Shown here: positions 58,102-64,000 of the stretch, piece after piece
Position numbering within the stretch: the stretch's first letter is position 1
Layout: each line of letters begins with the position of its first letter
NCBI GenBank assembly: GCA_038496445.1
Contig: JALMLS010000612.1
Span: 744,001-808,000 of the forward strand
DNA from: Trichosphaerium sp. ATCC 40318
Lineage: Eukaryota > Discosea > Flabellinia > Trichosidae
Reading direction: 5' to 3'
Length of the DNA stretch: 64,000 nt
Position numbers and translations under genes: made by a program
The notes under the pieces: generated by a model
The model's input: the letters and a program-made list of their open reading frames with translations, nothing else
What the model was told of the DNA's origin: nothing
Databases searched by the model: none

Positions 58102-58649
58102 TTACTTAATTTTTGACTGCATGCTTTTCTTAATTTGTTGAAATTTATCCTCTGGAATGTCTCTTGGGTCAGTTTGATAGTTTCCTCTTGGGTTTGGATC
58201 ATCAAATACAAGTCCAAGGTGCTCTCGTTTGCTATGATAACGAGGAATGAAATGAGCGTGTAGGTGCGGATCAATATTTCCTGTGGAGTTTTAGTTGGTG
58301 TTTTTGTATTCAATCAGACGTGTGAACGCAGTTCCATGTTGTTTATAAGAGCGAAATTTAAAACGTACCGAGAATAGCAACGTTTGGCCAGTCTAACTTA
58401 AATAATTCCGTTACAGCGTTCTCCCACGCAGGGATAATGGTATCAAAGAGTTCTTTTCGTTCTTCAACGTTCATATCCGTTACCCTTGCTGCGTTTGGCC
58501 TCTTAGCCCATGCATAGCTTCTACCAAGGTATGGGTACTGCTTGTTCTACTATTTATGAGCTAAGCGGTTTCAGCACGTTGCGTACATGAAGGTAAAGCG
58601 TCCAGTGTTTGTATTCCTTGATGATGTTCTTCTTGTATGCTTCAGACAT
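58102..58649 (-). CDS. HIT-family protein
   Basis: Exons join as MSEAYKKNIIKEYKHWTLYL, then NKQYPYLGRSYAWAKRPNAA, DMNVEERKELFDTIIPAWEN, FKLDWPNVAILGNIDPHL and HAHFIPRYHSKREHLG. HLHAHFIP is the histidine triad that hydrolyses nucleotidyl phosphoramidates or dinucleoside polyphosphates. It ends IKKSMQSKIK at 58102. The sub-class (HINT, FHIT or the protist-type group) is not clear. Tail to tail with the 7TM receptor (84 bp). Confidence 0.85.
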
Positions 58650-59185
58650 GTTGCGTACACTTGTTGGTAGAGAAAAACACAATAAATTGCTACGCAAATT
58701 CTCGGAGATACGGCTCGTCGCACGTTTTGTGAACGTACACAAACAGGTCCTAAAATGTTTTGTGTGTTGGTAGGTTCATTGGATTGCGTGAGTGTTCGCA
58801 CTTCTAATACGTTCGAATTTTGTTTGCCTTAACTATGGCTGACATCTCGTGAGCGAAACAACTTGTCGAAAGCTACCAGCGCCTTCTACTTGCGTGCATT
58901 TGCTGTCCCACACTCCCATCTTTTCGAACAAATGTGAGCGAAGTGCGAACAATCACAGGCTTAGGAATGATTGTTTAGAAGCCCAGATTGTCACATGCTA
59001 TCCTTCAGTGAAGGAGAAGATGGATGTAGCGAAATCACAGCGCTGTTTTGCCTTCACCAGCGTAACGTGACGCAGCGTATACATTGTTGCTGAAAGATAT
59101 AGTTATTAGGAAAAAAATCGTTTGGTTTTGTCGGTTTAGAGAAAAGTCAAACTCGGTTACCAACAGTGGGCTGGAAACACGTCTC
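58650..59185. other. Divergent intergenic region between HIT and Sec15 genes
   Basis: About 535 bp with promoters and 5' leaders for both genes. Some open stretches exist but lack conserved features. Confidence 0.5.
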
Positions 59186-62100
59186 ATGGCGATGAGAAAA
59201 ATCGTGGTTAAGAAGGGTGGCAAGGAGCGTAGAAAAGACGGTATTGCTAAGGTTAAAGTCACAAAAGAACAAGAGAACGAGTTGGCAGAGCAAAGAAAGA
59301 TATCTAGTACGCAATCTAACCATTATTACAATTAACTATGTACTTACTGTAAATAAAGGTCAGGACAGTCTCATTTCTACGCTAATTACAAGCGTAGAGC
59401 TCCAATCAGAATTAGCCCCTGCGATTGCTGCCCTTTTTGAACAACGGGTACTACTTATGCTCTTTTACGGTTATTAACGCCCATTAAGAAAGAAATAGAC
59501 GTTGTAGCGAATTTAGACACTTTCATACATAAACGAGATAACGAAATTGAAGTCATATGTCAAAAAAACTTTGATAAGTTTATTGAGTCTGTAGACCAGC
59601 TCCTACAAGTGAAGCTAAGCACAGATAAACTAAAGGGGGAAATTGTACAGCTTAATGCAGAACTAAAAGAAGTTGGCAAGGCTCTTACGGATAAGGTGAG
59701 TCATAGAGATGATTTAATTTTTTATTATTATTATCATGACGAACTTTGTAGATGTCTGATTTGGTTGAGTATCGCTTGATAAGTAGTAATTTAAATGAGG
59801 CAATAGAGACATTACATACTTGTCTATACGTACTAGCTTTATGTGATAAAGTGAAGCAATACGTTTCAATGGAGAACCCGAAATTTTACCCGGCCATTCG
59901 TGTACGTTTTTTTTTTCAACAACAATTTGCTTCTTGTATGTGTGCTTCGTGGTTATCGCTAGTTTTTATCTTGATTTTGTTTCATATTTGAGAATAAAAT
60001 TATGTGGTAATATGAAGCTCATTGGCGTATTTTGAGAGTTGATTCCTTACTTTTTTTTTTTCAGATTTTGGATCAACTTCAACAAATTCATATTCGACGG
60101 ATTTCGCAGTATGAGTTTGGAAAATACTTGGAGAGGAGGATACCACTAATGAAGGAAACAATCAAGCTAAAAGTTCGTGGACAAGTGATTGAATGGTTCC
60201 TAGCAGTAAAGGAGAACTCTTCAGCACTTGGAGCTTTTGTTATTAAGCAAACTGAAGCAAGGATTGCAAAAGAGAATAAAATCGCCAAGTTACGATCCGA
60301 AGCTGCAGCAGATACTATAAAGCAGCAACACCAAGAAGTAGAGGATATTTCACCACAGTGTATGGTAATGTAAGTCGATTGATCTTATCGTAGTTATAAA
60401 ACAAGCTAACATCGTTAATTAGGGATAGACGTGGTCGTAGACGTCATCAGATGCCAGGAAATGCCCAGAGAGAGTTGTTACTTAAGCCTATGGAGGAAGA
60501 GGATATTACAGAAGGTATTATTGACCAGCGATATTGTGATTTTTTAATAGCAATTTAGTGTCTGTGTTTGAGCGTGTTCCTATCAACTTCGCTCCTCTTT
60601 ATCAATGCCTTTATATTTATGATTGTCTTGGCCTTAGAGGGGAGTTCCAACAATACTATAAAGATCACAGATACCAACAAGCACAGAAATTATTAGGGAC
60701 ACGTGAACCTGATGAGTTTTTGATGAAGTACCAGGTAATTAAGAGTGTTTTTTTCCCCTTATTTATATTGCCTCTTGTTTTAGGATTGTTTCCATTCAAT
60801 CGCTGGGTTTTTTATTGTAGAGAATCACGTGCTTCAGACTTCCAACTTTCTCATTTCAGCAAGTTTTATGGATCAATTATGGGAGTACACTATGAGCCAA
60901 TTACGTCCTTTGGTGAACGTGCGCATTGTTCTTTGATTTTTTTATCTGACAATTCACGATATACTTCGATTAAGTTAAGTTCTTTCCCTTAGTTATCAAT
61001 TACGCTTTGTGGCTCTGCACAAAAACTTAAAGAAATGAAAGAAACTCTTGCTGTATTTTGTAGGACATTGGGTAATATAGCAAGGAATATTGGACCTCTT
61101 CAAGAGAGTGTTAAGATTCCACTTCGTGATAGATTCCTACAAATTGCAAGAAATTCTATAACACAATCCTTCAGAGCAGAGTTTAAAAGTGTTGCCCACT
61201 TTGTACCAATAACAGCGAACGATTATAGAACTCTTGTTGATAGAGCTAATCTAAAGGAATTAAAGCAGCCCTCAAGCGCGTACGTAGTGATTAGAGAACA
61301 AACAAAATTCATCGACCTTTTGTATATTAAGTTGTTTTTTAGGATTAAGCCAACTTACAGTAAGACTGTACCAAGGTGTTGTCAGCTTATCTTAGATTTC
61401 ATTTCTGACTTCCATAAATTTGGTGTTGGATTACCTGAGTTTGAGCAAGTTATTATATCAACTACTGAAGGTCTTGTTGATATTATGTTGGAGTCACTTG
61501 GATCTTGTTTGGCTGAAGCTCAGAGATCGGGTCAAGGTTTAAAACTTGTTCAAGTTGTTCAAGTCATAACAAATCATCGGCGCTTAAGAGACACTATTCC
61601 TATGTTTTCTCAAGCACTAACTGAACGTGGTATTGGTGGATCTGGGCGCACTGTTCACTTAAATACAGAACAACGGTTCAACGAGACACTAACTAAGGTA
61701 AGTTTTTTTTTTGTGAAAGTTTTCTGGTTTTTTATGACTATCGCTCTTTTTACTAGTTTGTGGTTGTGTATCTTAAAGTTGTTTAGATTGAAGGTATACT
61801 GTTATCTGTTAATGAACAAAATATCAGGAAAATCATGTGTATAGACCTAAACTGGACACCAACATCAAAGATAGCGACACCGAGACCTCATATTAAAAAG
61901 TTTACAAGTTATATGAGAGCTACTTTCCCTTCTCTCACACAACTACCACGGCATCTACATGATCGATTATACTCGCGTACATTCAAAGCTATTGCTACAA
62001 TATTCATTGAGTACCTTGTCGACGAGTCAGTCGTTAGGTTTAATCTAGAATCTGTACAAGCACTTTCAAGGGAATTACAAGATCTTCTTAATTTTGCACA

Positions 62101-62590
62101 AAAAGAATTCCAAAGTAGAAGTAGAAATCTGCACGTGTATTTCCAACAAGCGAAACAAGTACGATTTCAAATAACTCCATTTTTCTTGGCTCTTTTCTTT
62201 AACTTTCTTGTTTTTTTCTGTTTTTGGGGCGCAGGGTTTTCGAAGTTTTTGCGGTTTTCAAGATAGTTAGCGTATGTACTAATTGTATCTATTTTGTAGT
62301 TGCTTGACTTGTTATTACGTACAAATGTAAAAGACTTTTTGACAAAATCTGTTCGTGAACAAGAGTATCCTTTACTTCGAGATAAGAATATGCTTATAAA
62401 AGTATTTGTACGTCTGTTTTTTGTTGTATTTTTGGAGCTTTTTGTCGTTGTTGAGGGAGGTTTGTTTGACCTTATTGTTTAGGATAAGTATAAGGAAAGC
62501 GATAGACTATTCTCCGGGAAACTATTTGGAGGTTCTCGTGCAAAGCAACTCGAACTTGTGCGCACTAGTTTACGTTCTTTACAGTTGTAA
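59186..62590 (+). CDS. EXOC6: Exocyst complex subunit Sec15 (EXOC6)
   Basis: Sec15 links secretory-vesicle Rabs to the exocyst at the plasma membrane. The N-terminus is basic (MAMRKIVVKKGGKERRKDGI). Family phrases follow: LLRLLTPIKKEIDVVANLDT, FIHKRDNEIEVICQKNFDKF, YRLISSNLNEAIETLHTCLY, YPAIR-ILDQLQQIHIRR, YQCLYIYDCLGLRGEFQQYY, FHSIAGFFIVENHVL, PTYSKTVPRCCQLILDFISD and YSRTFKAIATIFIEYLVDES. It ends TSLRSLQL at 62590. All parts of Sec15 are present over about twelve exons, with about 800 residues predicted. Confidence 0.9.
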
Positions 62591-62776
62591 AACAAAAGAT
62601 TAAAAAAAACCAATGTAAGTAAAATAAAGAAACAAAAAGGTGGTTGTAATTAGATGGTTGTAATTGGACTAAACCCGGTCACAAAAACAGTTGCAAAGTA
62701 ATGCGGTGTTATCTCTTTTTATCGCTTGTGTTAGCGAGCAAAGCTTGAACTCGTCGCGTCAAAAAATTTGAAGTGC

Positions 62777-62783
62777 AAAAAAA
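62777..62783 (-). terminator. RNA polymerase III terminator of U6
   Basis: A run of seven T on the minus strand directly follows the U6 3' end, the standard Pol III stop. Confidence 0.85.
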
Positions 62784-62826
62784 TGATTAGCTTCTCGTTA
62801 TTGCGTGTCATCCTTGCGCAGGGGCC

Positions 62827-62858
<32 letters not shown>

Positions 62859-62882
62859 ACATATGCCTTCCCCGAAGGGTCG
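62780..62882 (-). ncRNA. U6 spliceosomal RNA
   Basis: The minus strand reads a 5' hairpin (CCCTTCGGGG), TTAAAATTGGAACGATACAG, the invariant ACAGAGA box, GATTAGCATGGCCCCTGCGC with the AGC triad neighbourhood, then AAGGATGACACGCA of the internal stem-loop and a T run. The central region is identical or nearly so to U6 across eukaryotes. Length is about 103 nt. The exact 5' end (within 2-3 nt) is inferred from the hairpin. Confidence 0.97.
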
Positions 62883-62903
62883 GCAACAGAACGACTTGTC
62901 ATA

Positions 62904-62912
62904 CCATTTTTA
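62904..62912 (-). promoter_or_regulatory. TATA-like box of U6
   Basis: TTAAAAATG lies 22-30 bp upstream of the inferred U6 start on the minus strand, the normal position for the TATA element of a type 3 Pol III promoter. No upstream proximal element was identified. Confidence 0.5.
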
Positions 62913-63248
62913 ACCACGCAACTTTGCAGTAGGAAAAAATTGTGGTTTTAAAGAAATGGCATTGCCTTTGTAAGAATTCCAAAATATATGTTCGTACTAC
63001 TTGTAAGGCTATGTAGTCTGAATGTACTCAACAGTTACTAGAACAGTTTACTACATTACTAAAAAGAGACACAGAACACTTGTGGCAAGTCTACCAAACT
63101 CTAAGAAAGCCCAACATATGCACTTTGAATACACTCTTTAATTACATTTCTAGCTGAAATCTCTAATGTAATGAAACGTACTACTTGAATTTATTAAATA
63201 GTGGTACAGACATTTAGCTATGTGATTTGTATCTGTTTTATTTCATGG
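62913..63248. other. Intergenic region upstream of U6
   Basis: About 335 bp between the U6 promoter and the stop of the membrane-protein gene. AT-rich, no supported gene. Confidence 0.45.
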
Positions 63249-64000
63249 CTATACATCTTTATTGCAGGAAAGGCAAGTGTATGGCAGTACATGTTCACGG
63301 AGTGAAGGAACCAGAAAAAGAAGCAAAAGCAATGTGACAAGCACCAAAACAACACAAACAATGATTACAATAGCAAAGATAGGAAATGATATTTCAGCGT
63401 CAATGGACTGGGTGCAGGAAGGTCCGAAGAAAATACTAAGTAAGCCTTCATCCCCTGTGGCAAAACAATAAATAAAAAAGGGCGTTCTCAATGTTCTTAC
63501 TGTCTTGTATTAAACATGATTCCATTGATGTTAATGTAATATTCTCAGTTGATACTGAACATGTAGCATTGTAACTGAATAATACAATAGGGTCATCACT
63601 CTAAGATAAACAATATTAGCAACAAAACCAAAAACACTGAAAGAAAAAATCGAGAAATGTACTTCTGCACTAAGAGTGTCTATTGTAACGTTTCCAATGA
63701 AATTAAAGCAACCCAAGGTGAGAATCTTCGAATTTTCGTTTACAGTAATAATAGTGTCAACGAATGTTACGTTTTCTATGGTAGTGTAAAGCAGTGAAAG
63801 AAATATAAATACAAACAAAAAACTCAACAAAGTTTTTGAAGGAGTTTTATGGTACCTGGAAAACTTATAGTTTGATTGATTATATCTGTAAATACTTCTA
63901 TTGTCTGTAACCCGAGAATATCATATTCACAATAAATAGACGCAAGTTGATGAGAGCAAGGCAAGTCATTAAATCCTATGAACAATCCAGTCAGTATTTC
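63249..64000 (-). CDS. Type I membrane protein related to the LRR protein (5' part missing)
   Basis: Only the C-terminal exons lie in the window. The ectodomain is beta-rich and Asn/Thr/Val-rich (IENVTFVDTIITVNENSKIL, CFNFIGNVTIDTL), with several N-glycosylation sites. It leads to GPSCTQSIDAEISFP, a single strong transmembrane helix (IFAIVIIVCVVLVLVTLLLL) and a tail VPSLREHVLPYTC ending CNKDV. Tail and ectodomain style match the LRR protein ending at 19904, so the two are probably paralogs. Whether LRRs precede it cannot be seen. Confidence 0.65.

Noticed and set aside
58848-59070. Plus-strand open frame of 73 codons between the HIT and Sec15 genes
   Set aside because: No conserved features; it lies in the divergent promoter/leader region and is not in a frame that splices cleanly into Sec15.
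1-64000. tRNA genes, CRISPR arrays, transposons, long terminal repeats
   Set aside because: I looked for tRNA T-arms (GGTTCGA-like), regularly spaced direct repeats, and transposase or reverse transcriptase motifs and saw none. The only structural RNA found is U6.

Overview
The window is nuclear DNA of a unicellular eukaryote with a compact, intron-rich genome. Almost every gene is broken by introns of roughly 40-90 bases that start with GTACGT, GTAAGT or similar and end in TAG, CAG or, unusually often, AAG. Exons had to be joined by eye, so gene ends are reliable where a stop or start codon is clear, but internal junctions are models. The gene set (Bub1/BubR1-type checkpoint protein, Sec15, RMC1, UFM1, adhesion-type 7TM receptor, DRAM/Sfk1-type membrane protein, plant-like LRR membrane proteins, a peptidoglycan-degrading secreted enzyme) suggests a free-living bacterivorous protist, perhaps an amoebozoan or another amorphean. 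The sequence alone does not settle the lineage.

Layout. 1-6090: the 3' part of a BubR1-like spindle checkpoint protein with an array of about eleven ABBA-type motifs and a degenerate kinase domain. 6527-9513 (-): splicing factor SF3A1. 9714-15000: a small membrane protein, phosphoglycerate mutase, a four-helix membrane protein, an F-box protein, a small protein and a macrodomain hydrolase. 15237-23043 (-): a Claspin/Mrc1-like acidic nuclear protein, a mitochondrial small heat-shock protein and an LRR type I membrane protein. 23816-31001: an ITPK1-type inositol phosphate kinase, a calcineurin-like phosphoesterase, a membrane DnaJ protein with a C2H2 finger and a nucleotidyltransferase-like protein. 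31236-42967: RMC1, a Rab with an N-terminal MGC and no C-terminal cysteine, two doubtful small genes, an F-box protein, a DRAM/Sfk1-type protein and WDR82/Swd2. 43652-52510 (-): a secreted M15 peptidase-GH24 lysozyme fusion, TDP1, a divergent cullin, a dual-specificity phosphatase and a mitochondrial protein. 52686-62590: a TPR-SET protein, cyclophilin H, UFM1, a 7TM receptor, a HIT protein and exocyst Sec15. 62780-62882 (-): U6 snRNA. 63249-64000 (-): the 3' part of a membrane protein that shares its juxtamembrane tail with the LRR protein.

These are mostly unlinked housekeeping functions packed closely, often head to head with 100-200 bp shared promoters or tail to tail with under 100 bp between stops. 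Four themes recur: splicing (SF3A1, PPIH, U6), endolysosomal and membrane traffic (RMC1, Rab, Sec15, DRAM-like), genome maintenance (BubR1-like, Claspin-like, TDP1), and bacterial digestion (M15-GH24). No transposon, CRISPR array or tRNA was recognised.
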